Positions 36,145 to 44,051 of a stretch of DNA of 54,188 bases are shown here, one piece after another. The stretch is from Lactobacillus sp. Lineage in GTDB: Bacteria; Bacillota; Bacilli; Lactobacillales; Lactobacillaceae. Each line of letters opens with the position of its first letter. The first letter of the stretch is position 1. The stretch covers positions 1 to 54,188 of the forward strand of contig JALCQM010000019.1 in assembly GCA_022651245.1 (NCBI GenBank), read 5' to 3'. The position numbers and the translations under genes were made by a program. The notes beneath the pieces were generated by a model, which had not been told where the DNA came from, ran no database searches, and saw nothing but the letters and a program-made list of their open reading frames with translations.

Positions 36145-36188
36145 AGATGGACAATTTTAAGCCGAACCAAGAATAAGGAGGCCGGGAC

Positions 36189-38477
36189 ATGGAAAATGCG
36201 ACACAAGCAGCCGAACAGATCCGCGTTGACCAGGTGATCACGAAAATGAACGACCGGTTAGCGGCAGTCGCCCACCAACTCACCGAAGCGCATGCAGACA
36301 CGACGCGCATCGAACAAAGTTACGGCGACGCGACCCGGGTCAACATCACCGAAATCGATGACCGGATGGAAACCAATGCTGCCGTTCAGCAGCAAAAAAT
36401 GATGGTCGCCCGCGCCGTCGAAAATGAAACGATCCTCGAACACGAACAAGGCCGCTTGTCCCGGCTGGTCAAGGACCCGTATTTCGGGCGCATCGATATT
36501 CGCGATACAGACGGCCAAGACACCTTATACATCGGCACAGGGACGTTCATGGATGCCAACAACCAGTTTCTAGTCTATGACTGGCGGGCACCGATCGCTT
36601 CTATTTATTATAACGGGACGCTGGGGCCAGTGGCTTACGCGACGCCTTTTGGTCAAGAACACGCCGAGCTGTTGAACAAACGGCAGTTCATGATCCACGA
36701 TGGCCAGATCACCAACATGTTCGACACCAACGAAACGGTCGGCGACGAGATCTTACAAACCGTGCTCGGCGAACAAACCGACGACTACATGCAAAATATC
36801 GTCGCCACGATCCAAAAGGAACAAAACGACATCATCCGCGATACGACAGCCGATGTGTTAGTGGTCCAAGGGGTCGCCGGCTCCGGCAAAACCAGTGCGG
36901 TGCTCCAACGCGTCGCTTACTTGTTGTACCACGCGCGCGAAAACCTTGACGCCGATCAAATGGTGCTGTTTTCGCCTAACCAACTTTTCGCCAACTACAT
37001 TTCCGCTGTGCTCCCGAGCCTTGGCGAGAAGAACATGCGCCAGGCCACACTGTACGAATTCTTCGCCAAGCGCTTCGCCGGCTTACACGTCCAGACGCTT
37101 TTTGAACGCTTCGAACAAGACCAAGCGGGCCTGCCAGAAACCACCAAAAAGATCCGGCGTTATAAAGAAGACGCCCACTACTTAGCGGCGTTGCGTGACT
37201 ACGCCAACACGCCAGGGCGGGTGCCGTATTTCATCGATATCATGCTCAATGGCGAGATCTTCTTCTCTGCCAAAACGATCACGAAGATCTACGCTAGCCA
37301 ACCGGCCACAGCCACCGCGGCTAACAAGTTCTTAGACACCAAAAACACCTTGATCAGGCGCCTCAAACAGCGCATCAAGATGGCGACTTTCGAAGATTGG
37401 GTCCAAGAGCGCCTCGAATTGCTGTCTGACGACCAAGCCCGGGCGATCCTCGGGGATAAGCGCTTTTCTACCGGCGACGAAGAAGCCCGCTACATCGCTG
37501 AAAACGTGGTGGCAGAGGCCTTCACCCCGGTTTACGACGCGATTTACAACGATTATTTTCTCGACGAATACCAAGAATACCAGCGCTTCTTGCGCGGCGT
37601 GTGCGCGCCAGACGTCGATCAAGACGTGTGGGCGACGATGGCCCAAGCCGTCGCCGCAGACCTCGAAGCCCATCACTTGCGGTTAGAAGACGCGGCCCCG
37701 ATCTTGTACTTGCGCGATACCATCACCGGCAGCGGCCAGAACCACCAGATCCAATACGTGTTCATCGACGAGATGCAAGACTACAGCATGTGTCAGCTCC
37801 GCTATTTACACCACGCGTTTCCTAAGGCCAAATTGACGCTGCTTGGGGATGCCAAGCAAGACGTGTTCACCAGCAACTACCAACCTAGCGATTTTATCCA
37901 TGAAATCGAAGCCGTTTTCGCCGGTATGCGCGTCGAGTTGATCAACCTCAATAAGTCCTACCGCTCCACTGCGCCGATCACCAACTTCGGTAAGGCCTTG
38001 CTCCCCAATAGCGATCACATCCTCGCTTTTAACCGCGACGGCGAGAAGCCGCGCGCCGTCACCTTAGCACAACCGCAAGCACTCACCGGCTTGACGCAGC
38101 TGGTCAACACCTTGTTGCGCGACAACCACACCGTCGCGCTCCTCACCAAAAACCGTGCGGCTGCCGAACAGCTCTACACTACGCTGAAAATCGACACCAA
38201 AACCACCTTGCTGACGCCAGAAGACCACACGATGCACACCGGCTGCTTGATTTTGCCAGTCTACTTGGCCAAAGGCTTGGAATTCGACGCCGTTATTGGC
38301 TGGGACGTCTCGGCCAGCACGTATCACGATGAAGCCGACCGCGATATTCTTTATACGCTGTCTTCGCGCGCGTTACACCAGCTGGTCTTGATCAGCATTG
38401 ACGCACCTAGTCCCTTGATCACGGCGCTGCCAACTGACTTGTACAGCCGTGACCCCCTGCCACTGCTCGCGCCATAA
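36189..38477 (+). CDS. helD: HelD-type RNA polymerase-recycling helicase
   Basis: A 762-residue UvrD/Rep-like SF1 protein. The N-terminal coiled region (about 1-110) precedes a beta segment (FGRIDIRDTDGQDTLYIGTGTF, YDWRAPIASIYY) diagnostic of HelD. Walker A GVAGSGKT spans 228-235, Walker B is in YVFIDEMQDYS, motif III is LTLLGDAKQ, motif IV YRST and the C-terminal motif AKGLEFDAVIGWDVS. HelD binds RNA polymerase and uses ATP to free it from stalled complexes; the N-terminal arm enters the secondary channel. It has its own promoter and a shared terminator. GGAGGCCGGGAC precedes the ATG. Confidence 0.93.
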   Translation: MENATQAAEQIRVDQVITKMNDRLAAVAHQLTEAHADTTRIEQSYGDATRVNITEIDDRMETNAAVQQQKMMVARAVENETILEHEQGRLSRLVKDPYFGRIDIRDTDGQDTLYIGTGTFMDANNQFLVYDWRAPIASIYYNGTLGPVAYATPFGQEHAELLNKRQFMIHDGQITNMFDTNETVGDEILQTVLGEQTDDYMQNIVATIQKEQNDIIRDTTADVLVVQGVAGSGKTSAVLQRVAYLLYHARENLDADQMVLFSPNQLFANYISAVLPSLGEKNMRQATLYEFFAKRFAGLHVQTLFERFEQDQAGLPETTKKIRRYKEDAHYLAALRDYANTPGRVPYFIDIMLNGEIFFSAKTITKIYASQPATATAANKFLDTKNTLIRRLKQRIKMATFEDWVQERLELLSDDQARAILGDKRFSTGDEEARYIAENVVAEAFTPVYDAIYNDYFLDEYQEYQRFLRGVCAPDVDQDVWATMAQAVAADLEAHHLRLEDAAPILYLRDTITGSGQNHQIQYVFIDEMQDYSMCQLRYLHHAFPKAKLTLLGDAKQDVFTSNYQPSDFIHEIEAVFAGMRVELINLNKSYRSTAPITNFGKALLPNSDHILAFNRDGEKPRAVTLAQPQALTGLTQLVNTLLRDNHTVALLTKNRAAAEQLYTTLKIDTKTTLLTPEDHTMHTGCLILPVYLAKGLEFDAVIGWDVSASTYHDEADRDILYTLSSRALHQLVLISIDAPSPLITALPTDLYSRDPLPLLAP

Positions 38478-38490
38478 ACCTGACAACCAC

Positions 38491-38540
38491 AAAACAAAGC
38501 CACCTACCACCCAATCTTGGGCGGCAGGTGGCTTTGTTTT
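38491..38540. terminator. Bidirectional terminator between helD and CPBP gene
   Basis: Stem AAAACAAAGCCACCT/AGGTGGCTTTGTTTT with inner ACCCAA/TTGGGC; T-rich tails on both strands, between convergent genes. Confidence 0.9.
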
Positions 38541-38554
38541 GCCGCTTTGCTCGG

Positions 38555-39229
38555 CTATAAGAATAACGCGACGAAATTGTTGAGGAAGTGTAAGGCGATA
38601 CTGTAGCGGATATCTTTGGTATACGCATACGTCGCCGCAAAAACGGCCCCCATGGCGGTGTAGACGAGCAAAGCAAACGGTTCGCTAAGGCTTGCGTGGG
38701 CCAACCCGAAGACGACCGCCGACACACTCCCGCTGAGCCACACCCAGCGCGGTTGGTCTTGATGCGGGAAACTGTGCATCAACAAGCCACGAAATAGCAA
38801 TTCCTCAACCGCCGGCGCGCCAACTACCGCCACTAGGACCATTGCCAGGGGCGCTTGCTGCAAAAGCTTGGCCAAGTATTCTTGGTTACTCGCCTCTTGC
38901 GTCCAATGCAGCAACAACCCCAGCGCATTTAACGTCTGCGTGACGGCCAAAGCGATCACCATACCGACCATAAAGCGCACCACCTGTTTATCTAGGCGCC
39001 GCGGGCCGTAAGGTTGTGGCCTTTCAAAACGCAAGAAGTACCGGTAGACAGAGGCCAATAGGTAAACCAAGCCACCGAAAGCCACCGCAAATACCACGGC
39101 GACGACCACCGGGCCCGCCTGACCATGCGTCACAATGGTCGGGGCGATACTGATACCTTCCGCAAGAGTATATAAACCAAACAAGGCCACGACAGCCGCG
39201 AACCTGCCGAGAAATTTTCCGATCGTCAT
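38555..39229 (-). CDS. CPBP family intramembrane protease-like protein
   Basis: A 224-residue membrane protein with about seven hydrophobic segments. The CPBP (CAAX protease and bacteriocin-processing) motifs are present: EELLFRG in motif 1, a second motif with FGLAHAS, and HFLNNF in the last motif. Relatives mature bacteriocins, confer self-immunity or process membrane proteins. No bacteriocin gene is nearby, so the role is open. ATG 39229 has AAGGAGCGG upstream. Confidence 0.88.
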   Translation of the reverse strand: MTIGKFLGRFAAVVALFGLYTLAEGISIAPTIVTHGQAGPVVVAVVFAVAFGGLVYLLASVYRYFLRFERPQPYGPRRLDKQVVRFMVGMVIALAVTQTLNALGLLLHWTQEASNQEYLAKLLQQAPLAMVLVAVVGAPAVEELLFRGLLMHSFPHQDQPRWVWLSGSVSAVVFGLAHASLSEPFALLVYTAMGAVFAATYAYTKDIRYSIALHFLNNFVALFL

Positions 39230-39271
39230 AAACCGCTCCTTCCGCGTACGCCGTGAATAAAAATAAAAAAA

Positions 39272-39291
39272 GCCCAACCGTAAAGTTGGGC
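39272..39291 (-). terminator. Terminator of the tRNA-Thr gene
   Basis: Seven-base-pair stem GCCCAAC/GTTGGGC followed on the minus strand by TTTTTTTATTTTTATT. Confidence 0.9.
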
Positions 39292-39296
39292 GTCGC

Positions 39297-39369
39297 TGCC
39301 GTCTACTGGATTCGAACCAGCGACCTCATCCTTACCATGGATGCGCTCTACCTACTGAGCTAAGACGGC
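39297..39369 (-). tRNA. tRNA-Thr (GGT anticodon)
   Basis: A full cloverleaf on the minus strand: acceptor GCCGTCT/AGACGGC with discriminator A, D arm with AGCTCAGTAGGTAGAGC, anticodon stem CATCC/GGATG with loop ATGGTAA (anticodon GGT), and T arm CTGGTTCGAATCCAG. The 3' CCA is not encoded and must be added. It is followed by a strong terminator. Confidence 0.97.
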
Positions 39370-39453
39370 ATTGCAGATTGGTTGCCTAAAAACAACCGCT
39401 CAATTAATATACAATATCTGCATACATCATGCAACCCTTTTAGCCGAAAAAAT

Positions 39454-40098
39454 TCATTTTTCACCGCGCCACTCGGCTAAAAATTCGGCCACGAAATCTC
39501 GCATGACCAGGGTCCTGTGGGCCGCAAGCTGACGGCCAGCAGCCGTGTTCATCTGCGCGGCCAATTTGAACAGTTTTTCATAGAAATGATTGATCACCGT
39601 CGACTCATCGTCACGATAAGCAACGGCATCGAGTTTGGTGCGAGGGGGCCGCTCGGGATCATACATGCGGCCACCGTGCGCCCCACCGTACATGAACGTG
39701 CGTGCGATCCCGATCGCACCGATCGCGTCCAGGCGGTCGGCATCTTGGACGAGCTGGCCCTCTAGACTCAAATCCTGATGCTGCGCCAAGTTGGCCTTGA
39801 AGCCCATGTGGTCAATGATCGCCAAGATCGCCTGTTGCTGGGCAGACGTCGCGCCTGCACTTGCAAGAGCCGTTTGCGTCGCGCGCCTTGCCGCCGCCAC
39901 ATCAGGCACCAGCTTATCATCGTAAGTATCGTGCAAACTAGCCGCCGCCAGCACGATCTGCCGCTCTGCTTGCGGCACCTGGGCCAGAAGCTGCTCGGCA
40001 TTTTGCTTAACCCGGGCCAGGTGGTCTGTCGCGTGGCCGCTATGGTCTTGGGCTGCAATAGTGGCGGCGAATTGTTCGAGTTGTGTTTGTGCGATCAT
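39454..40098 (-). CDS. HD domain phosphohydrolase
   Basis: A 214-residue metal-dependent hydrolase. HD-domain residues are [10 protein letters not shown] (first His), ASLHDTYDD (HD pair) and [17 protein letters not shown] (last Asp), as in YedJ/YpgQ-type proteins, which hydrolyse nucleotides. The metal is probably Mn2+ or similar. ATG 40098 follows AAGGATAAGGCTC. It is divergent from a MarR-like gene 79 bases away. Confidence 0.9.
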   Translation of the reverse strand: MIAQTQLEQFAATIAAQDHSGHATDHLARVKQNAEQLLAQVPQAERQIVLAAASLHDTYDDKLVPDVAAARRATQTALASAGATSAQQQAILAIIDHMGFKANLAQHQDLSLEGQLVQDADRLDAIGAIGIARTFMYGGAHGGRMYDPERPPRTKLDAVAYRDDESTVINHFYEKLFKLAAQMNTAAGRQLAAHRTLVMRDFVAEFLAEWRGEK

Positions 40099-40177
40099 GA
40101 GCCTTATCCTTTGCTTTTATTGCTGGCATTCTCGTAAGCTAGAAGTAGCGACAACGCCAACCAAAGGAGGCCTTGCC

Positions 40178-40594
40178 ATGGCAGACAATACGATGCGCGC
40201 CAGTCTGACGTTTCAACAATTCAGCCGCTTACTGCCACCAGGGGCGCTCGCACGCCCACTGCCGGAGTTGCACCTACTATTTTGGCTTGCGAACAGCGAT
40301 ACTGCGCCGACGCCTAGTGCGTTAGCCCATCGCTGGCAAGTCTCCCGCGCGGCGGTCACCAAGACCCTCGGGCCCCTAGTGCGCGCCGGACTGGTGACCA
40401 AAAAGCGTGACCCCACCGATTTACGCAGCGTGACGCTGCACCTGACCGCCAGTGGGCAGGCGGTGGTCGCCGAATGCGCCGACGCTTACTTACAGCCGCT
40501 AGCCGCACTGCGCACCGGGCTAGGGAAGAAACGTTTCCGCAAATTGGAAAAACTCCTGCGCGCCGCTAACGACTACTTGCGCGTGGAAGCCTAG
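40178..40594 (+). CDS. MarR-like transcriptional regulator
   Basis: A 138-residue winged-helix protein. The recognition region is ALAHRWQVSRAAVTKTLGPLVRAGLVTKKRDPTDLRSVTLHLTASGQ, the usual MarR helix-turn-helix and wing, with shorter flanking dimerisation helices. The ligand and targets are unknown; the divergent HD gene is a candidate target, as is the regulator itself. ATG 40178 follows AAGGAGGCCTTGCC; the earlier in-frame codon overlaps the HD gene and is unlikely. Confidence 0.85.
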   Translation: MADNTMRASLTFQQFSRLLPPGALARPLPELHLLFWLANSDTAPTPSALAHRWQVSRAAVTKTLGPLVRAGLVTKKRDPTDLRSVTLHLTASGQAVVAECADAYLQPLAALRTGLGKKRFRKLEKLLRAANDYLRVEA

Positions 40595-40625
40595 TCACTA
40601 ACATACACCACTTCACGATGATCGG

Positions 40626-40673
40626 AAAATGCCTTCACCCCAAGACGCGCTCGGTCTGGTGTGAAGGCATTTT
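40626..40673. terminator. Bidirectional terminator between MarR gene and aldo/keto reductase
   Basis: Thirteen-base-pair stem AAAATGCCTTCAC/GTGAAGGCATTTT with T-rich sides on both strands. Confidence 0.85.
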
Positions 40674-40690
40674 GTTGTGGGCCAAGGCTT

Positions 40691-41692
40691 TTAAGCCAAA
40701 AGCCGATCGATTTCTGCGAGTTCATCTGGCGTGAAGTCTAAATGCGCCACCGCCCCTAAGTTGTCTTCAAGGTGCGCCACGCTCGTCGTCCCAATAATGA
40801 CACTGGCGACCACTGGATCGCGCAGTAACCAGGCTAATGCCAGTTGTGACAGCGTCTGCCCGCGCCCTTTTGCGAGCGCATTGAGGCGATTCAACTTCGC
40901 CACGACCGCTTCTTTACCGTCTGCAAAGGTTGCTTGATTGGTCGGGTGGATCTTAAACGTTGACGGGATCCCGTCAAGATACCGCTCGCTCAACAGGCCT
41001 TCTGATAATGGCCCATACGCGATCACCCCGGCCCCGCCGGCACGCAATGTTTTCAGTAACCCTGAAGTCTCCACGCCGCGGTTCAACATGTTATAGCTCA
41101 TTTGGTCTAAAACGACCGGCGTCTTCAACTCATGGAATAGCGTCAAGGCCTCTTGCGCCTGTGTAGTCGCAAAATTTGAGATCCCGATGTACAACGCCTT
41201 ACCTTGCCGGACCACGGTATCGAGCGCCTGTACCGTTTCTGCCAATGGGGTTTGCTCATCGAAGCGGTGGGCATAATAAATATCGACGTAATCCGTTTGC
41301 AGGCGCCGTAAGGAATCATCGATTCCTTGCAAGACCGCCTTGCGCGACGTCCCGACCCCAAACGGCCCGGGATGGATCTCATAGCCGACCTTCGTGGCGA
41401 TCACTAACTCGTCACGATAAGGCTTCAAGTCACTCGCCAGGACCTGTCCCAGCAACGCCTCGCTAGTGCCGTACCCGCCGCCATGGTCGCCATTGCCATA
41501 ATGATTGGCAACATCAAAATGGAACACCCCGCGATCAAACGCGGCCAACAACAATTCGCGCCGTGGTAGCACGGGATCATTAGACCCAAAATGTTGCCAC
41601 AATCCTAACGAAATCGCCGGTAAGACAAGGCCACTGTTCCCAGCATGCCGAACAGGCACTTGCCCGTAACGGTCCGCTTTTGCTTGATACAT
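40691..41692 (-). CDS. Aldo/keto reductase, glyceraldehyde 3-phosphate reductase-like
   Basis: A 333-residue aldo/keto reductase of the YghZ/KCNAB-like group. Asp is in FHFDVANHYGNGDHGGGYGTSEALLG with Tyr and the long Gly-rich insertion typical of L-glyceraldehyde 3-phosphate reductases. Lys is in VIATKVGY and His in YYAHRFDEQTPL. It uses NADPH and may detoxify aldehydes such as methylglyoxal. ATG 41692 begins MYQAKADRYGQ with GGAACGGTGACG upstream; a frame extended to 41842 is not supported. Confidence 0.9.
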   Translation of the reverse strand: MYQAKADRYGQVPVRHAGNSGLVLPAISLGLWQHFGSNDPVLPRRELLLAAFDRGVFHFDVANHYGNGDHGGGYGTSEALLGQVLASDLKPYRDELVIATKVGYEIHPGPFGVGTSRKAVLQGIDDSLRRLQTDYVDIYYAHRFDEQTPLAETVQALDTVVRQGKALYIGISNFATTQAQEALTLFHELKTPVVLDQMSYNMLNRGVETSGLLKTLRAGGAGVIAYGPLSEGLLSERYLDGIPSTFKIHPTNQATFADGKEAVVAKLNRLNALAKGRGQTLSQLALAWLLRDPVVASVIIGTTSVAHLEDNLGAVAHLDFTPDELAEIDRLLA

Positions 41693-41854
41693 ATCGTCAC
41701 CGTTCCTTTCCTTTACCTTCACTCTACCACGTTGGCCAGCAATCGCAAAAAGTCCTCTTTTTTGCTTTAAGTGGGCATTCACCAAATAACGCCCCTTGTA
41801 GCCCCACATACGGGTTGACAAACGGCGCCACTGGTTTATCATGCTGCGCCGCTG

Positions 41855-42661
41855 CTAGAAGAAGTTACTGAGGAAATGGGCGATCCCGTCTTCTGTGTTG
41901 GCTAACGTCTGGTAGCGTGCGGCCGCCTTAACTTCCGGCACCGCATTGCCCATTGCAACGCTGACACCGGCGGCTTGGAGCATGCCAAGGTCATTCAGCC
42001 CATCCCCGAAGACGATCGTCCGGCTGGCCGGGATACCGGTTTTAGCCTGCAATTCAGCGATCGCCGTCGATTTATCGATGTGCTTTGGAATCAATTCGAT
42101 ATTGGTCGGATCAGAAGCCGACAAGTGCAAAACGTTTTGCGACGCGAGGGTCATCATCGTTCTCGCCAGCGGCTCAGGCGCGTCTGGGCTGAAGATCAGC
42201 CCATTCGTGATTTCGCCGGCATGCGCCAACAAATTCTCGACGGTGTGCACCTGTTCGACCACGATATTCGCGGCGGCATTGGCGAACATCATCAACGTAT
42301 CGACAACGCTTTGCGTCGGCGTTTGCGTATAATACACGGCATCATCCGTAAAGTACACCGCACTCAATGCCTGTGCGCTGGCGGCCGCTTCTGCCGCAAG
42401 CAATGCAGACTCGCCCATCAAATGATGCACCCGATCACCGTTGAAGTCGTATACCGCGCCGTTAGACGCAATGATCTCAGCACGCGGGTCGACCTGCGTC
42501 GTCATGATTTTCGCTAAGTTATACATACGCCCTGTCGCCGCATAAAACGCATGCCCCGCATCCAGCAGCTGCTGCAACACAGCCGCGGTCTTGGCGCTGA
42601 CATGCTGGTGGTCAAACGACAAGGTCCCGTCGATATCACTGATGATCAGATATTTTTCCAT
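41855..42661 (-). CDS. Cof-type HAD-IIB phosphatase
   Basis: A 268-residue HAD hydrolase. Motif I is ISDIDGTLSFD, the motif II Ser/Thr region is YAATGRMYNLAKIM, the Lys of motif III is near HIDKSTAI and motif IV is VFGDGLNDLGMLQAAGVSVAMGNA. The class C2 cap should set substrate specificity, which is unknown. GGAGGACAC precedes the ATG. It follows the 112-residue unknown gene by 24 bases and is probably co-transcribed. Confidence 0.9.
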   Translation of the reverse strand: MEKYLIISDIDGTLSFDHQHVSAKTAAVLQQLLDAGHAFYAATGRMYNLAKIMTTQVDPRAEIIASNGAVYDFNGDRVHHLMGESALLAAEAAASAQALSAVYFTDDAVYYTQTPTQSVVDTLMMFANAAANIVVEQVHTVENLLAHAGEITNGLIFSPDAPEPLARTMMTLASQNVLHLSASDPTNIELIPKHIDKSTAIAELQAKTGIPASRTIVFGDGLNDLGMLQAAGVSVAMGNAVPEVKAAARYQTLANTEDGIAHFLSNFF

Positions 42662-42685
42662 GTGTCCTCCGAAGGTCGTACCAGC

Positions 42686-43024
42686 TTAACGCCCCTGTGG
42701 GATCGCCGCCAGCTTCGTTTGATACCAATCAAGCCACGGCGTATCCGGAATCCCATTCTCATTGAACGGGGTCTTGAGCACCCGCAACAAAGCGAGCAGA
42801 TTCTCGCGCCGATCAGCCAACAGGCCTGCGATCAATTCTGTCGTCGTAAAGACCTGATTCGCCATCAGCCACTGATTGATCTCCGTGACATCGCCTTTCG
42901 CGTCTATCTGCGCGATCAGATCCAGCCCTTCATCATGATATTTTGCCAGATAAAATGCGGCGAAGTCAGTCAAGGCTTTTTGTTGGGCCTCCGGGGTCAG
43001 TTCATCAATCAACTTTGTTGCCAT
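42686..43024 (-). CDS. Protein of unknown function
   Basis: A 112-residue soluble, mostly helical acidic protein starting MATKLIDELTPEAQQKALTDF and ending TKLAAIPQGR, without signal or membrane segment. I do not recognise it. ATG 43024 follows AAAGGATGGCAAATAAATT. It is upstream of the Cof phosphatase on the same strand and divergent from the DUF2187 gene. Confidence 0.65.
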   Translation of the reverse strand: MATKLIDELTPEAQQKALTDFAAFYLAKYHDEGLDLIAQIDAKGDVTEINQWLMANQVFTTTELIAGLLADRRENLLALLRVLKTPFNENGIPDTPWLDWYQTKLAAIPQGR

Positions 43025-43125
43025 AATTTATTTGCCATCCTTTCACATTACTCACATCTCTTACGATAGCTAACTTAACCCGACTTGGCAAATCAGAATA
43101 ATTTGTGAATTTTATCTTTTATAGG

Positions 43126-43154
43126 TTGTTTTCCCTGATGAAATAGGTTAGCAT
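43126..43154 (+). promoter_or_regulatory. SigA promoter of the DUF2187 gene
   Basis: TTGTTT, 17 bases, TAGCAT; the start would be about 40 bases before the ATG at 43201. Confidence 0.6.
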
Positions 43155-43200
43155 ACATGACATCAATCATCATATCGATTGAGCGAAAGGATCTGATAGC

Positions 43201-43455
43201 ATGAAGAAGGAAGATATTCATTTAGGCGATTCCTTGCAGTGCAAAGTAAAAGAAGACATGGAAAAACCATTCACCGGCACCGTCCAAAAGGTATATGAGA
43301 ACTCAGCCCTTTTAGACATCACTGATTATGCCAGTGACGATAAACAAAATGCCGCGGAGTTAAACTTCAAAATCGTGATCAACTTCAAGGCAATCCAAAA
43401 AAACTTCGGTGGTGGGATCATAGAAGAACCCACTTCAGAAGCATCAGCTGAATAA
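43201..43455 (+). CDS. DUF2187-like small protein
   Basis: An 84-residue protein. The core HLGDSLQCKVKEDMEKPFTGTVQKVYENSALLDITDY resembles the KOW-like beta fold of DUF2187 proteins (a short motif around G-x-V-x-K-V-Y-E-N-S), followed by a polar acidic tail. Function unknown. GAAAGGATCTGATAGC precedes the ATG. A strong terminator ends the gene, and the first array of nested-hairpin repeats begins 13 bases after that. Confidence 0.72.
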   Translation: MKKEDIHLGDSLQCKVKEDMEKPFTGTVQKVYENSALLDITDYASDDKQNAAELNFKIVINFKAIQKNFGGGIIEEPTSEASAE

Positions 43456-43462
43456 GAAACCC

Positions 43463-43493
43463 AGGGCGAGTGAAGCAGAGCACTCGCCCTTTT
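43463..43493 (+). terminator. Terminator of the DUF2187 gene
   Basis: Ten-base-pair stem AGGGCGAGTG/CACTCGCCCT with TTTT after it. Confidence 0.9.
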
Positions 43494-43502
43494 GAATACC
43501 AA

Positions 43503-43610
43503 GAGCGAAGCCAGGCGCCTTTAGCAATGTGTGTAAGCAAGCCTGGGTGCGTCGCAGCATGCGACGTGACCGGGATTGCTTACACGCAATTGCGTTGCCT
43601 GGCGTAGCTC
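43503..43610 (+). repeat. Nested-hairpin repeat, array A copy 1
   Basis: One 108-base unit that folds end to end. Outer GAGC/GCTC; internal loop GAA/GTA; helix 1 GCCAGGC/GCCTGGC; helix 2 GCAAT/ATTGC; GT bulge; helix 3 GTGTAAGCAA/TTGCTTACAC; then CCTGG/CCGGG and a terminal hairpin CGTCGC/GCGACG. It is preceded by ATACCAA, like the linkers between units. Confidence 0.85.
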
Positions 43611-43618
43611 GATGACAA

Positions 43619-43731
43619 GAGCGAAGCCAGGACGGGCTTAGGAGAGTGTATAAGGCAGCGTGACGCGGTTTGGCGCCAGCCAAGGCGTGGCGCGATGACT
43701 TATACGCCTCTCCGTTGTCCTGGCGTAGCTC
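43619..43731 (+). repeat. Nested-hairpin repeat, array A copy 2
   Basis: Same plan: GAGC, GAA/GTA loop, helix 1 GCCAGGAC/GTCCTGGC, helix 2 GGAGAG/CTCTCC, helix 3 GTATAAG/CTTATAC, and a central hairpin built on TTGGC/GCCAA. The 5' outer 23 bases are identical to copy 4, while the inner parts differ. Confidence 0.85.
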
Positions 43732-43742
43732 GATGATACCAA

Positions 43743-43854
43743 GAGCGAAGCAAGCCGCATTTAGGGGTGTGTCTAAGGCAGCGTGGGTGCGTACCGGCAA
43801 CGCCGGTGCGTGACCGCGATGTCTTAGACGCAACCCCGTTGGCTTGTGGAGCTC
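43743..43854 (+). repeat. Nested-hairpin repeat, array A copy 3
   Basis: Helix 1 GCAAGCC/GGCTTGT, helix 2 GGGGT/ACCCC, helix 3 GTCTAAG/CTTAGAC, then CGTGG/CCGCG and the terminal TACCGGC/GCCGGTG hairpin. The outer loop on the 3' side is GGA instead of GTA. Confidence 0.85.
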
Positions 43855-43865
43855 GATGATACCAA

Positions 43866-43980
43866 GAGCGAAGCCAGGACGGGCTTAGCGAGTCAAAATA
43901 ATAACTATTGGTGGTGGGTGGCGTCAGCCGCACGCCGCCGATGGTTTTATTTTGCGCTCGCGTTGTCCTGGCCGTAGCTC
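43866..43980 (+). repeat. Nested-hairpin repeat, array A copy 4
   Basis: Helix 1 GCCAGGAC/GTCCTGGC as in copy 2, helix 2 GCGAG/CTCGC, helix 3 replaced by the AT-rich pair CAAAATAA/TTATTTTG, and a different inner part (TGGCGT/ACGCCG). The array ends 13 bases before the brnQ terminator. Confidence 0.85.
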
Positions 43981-43993
43981 GCCGAAAAGCAAA

Positions 43994-44027
43994 GCCCCCT
44001 GCAAACCAGGCTCGGTTCACAGAGGGC
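43994..44027 (-). terminator. Terminator of brnQ
   Basis: Fourteen-base-pair stem with several G-U pairs (GCCCTCTG.../...CAGGGGGC on the minus strand), followed by TTTGCTTTT. Confidence 0.8.
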
Positions 44028-44051
44028 ATCACTGCGCTGTTAAATTAAGGT

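Noticed and set aside
38555..39229. Bacteriocin immunity role for the CPBP protein
   Set aside because: No bacteriocin precursor, double-glycine leader or dedicated exporter is near.
43503..43980. Integron attC sites as an explanation of the hairpin arrays
   Set aside because: Folded tandem sites with a CGTT on the 3' side recall attC, but the complementary RYYYAAC box is missing, there are no cassettes between units and no integrase is in the window.
43503..43980. CRISPR array
   Set aside because: Units are ~110 bases with 8-11-base, nearly constant linkers; there are no unique spacers and no cas genes.
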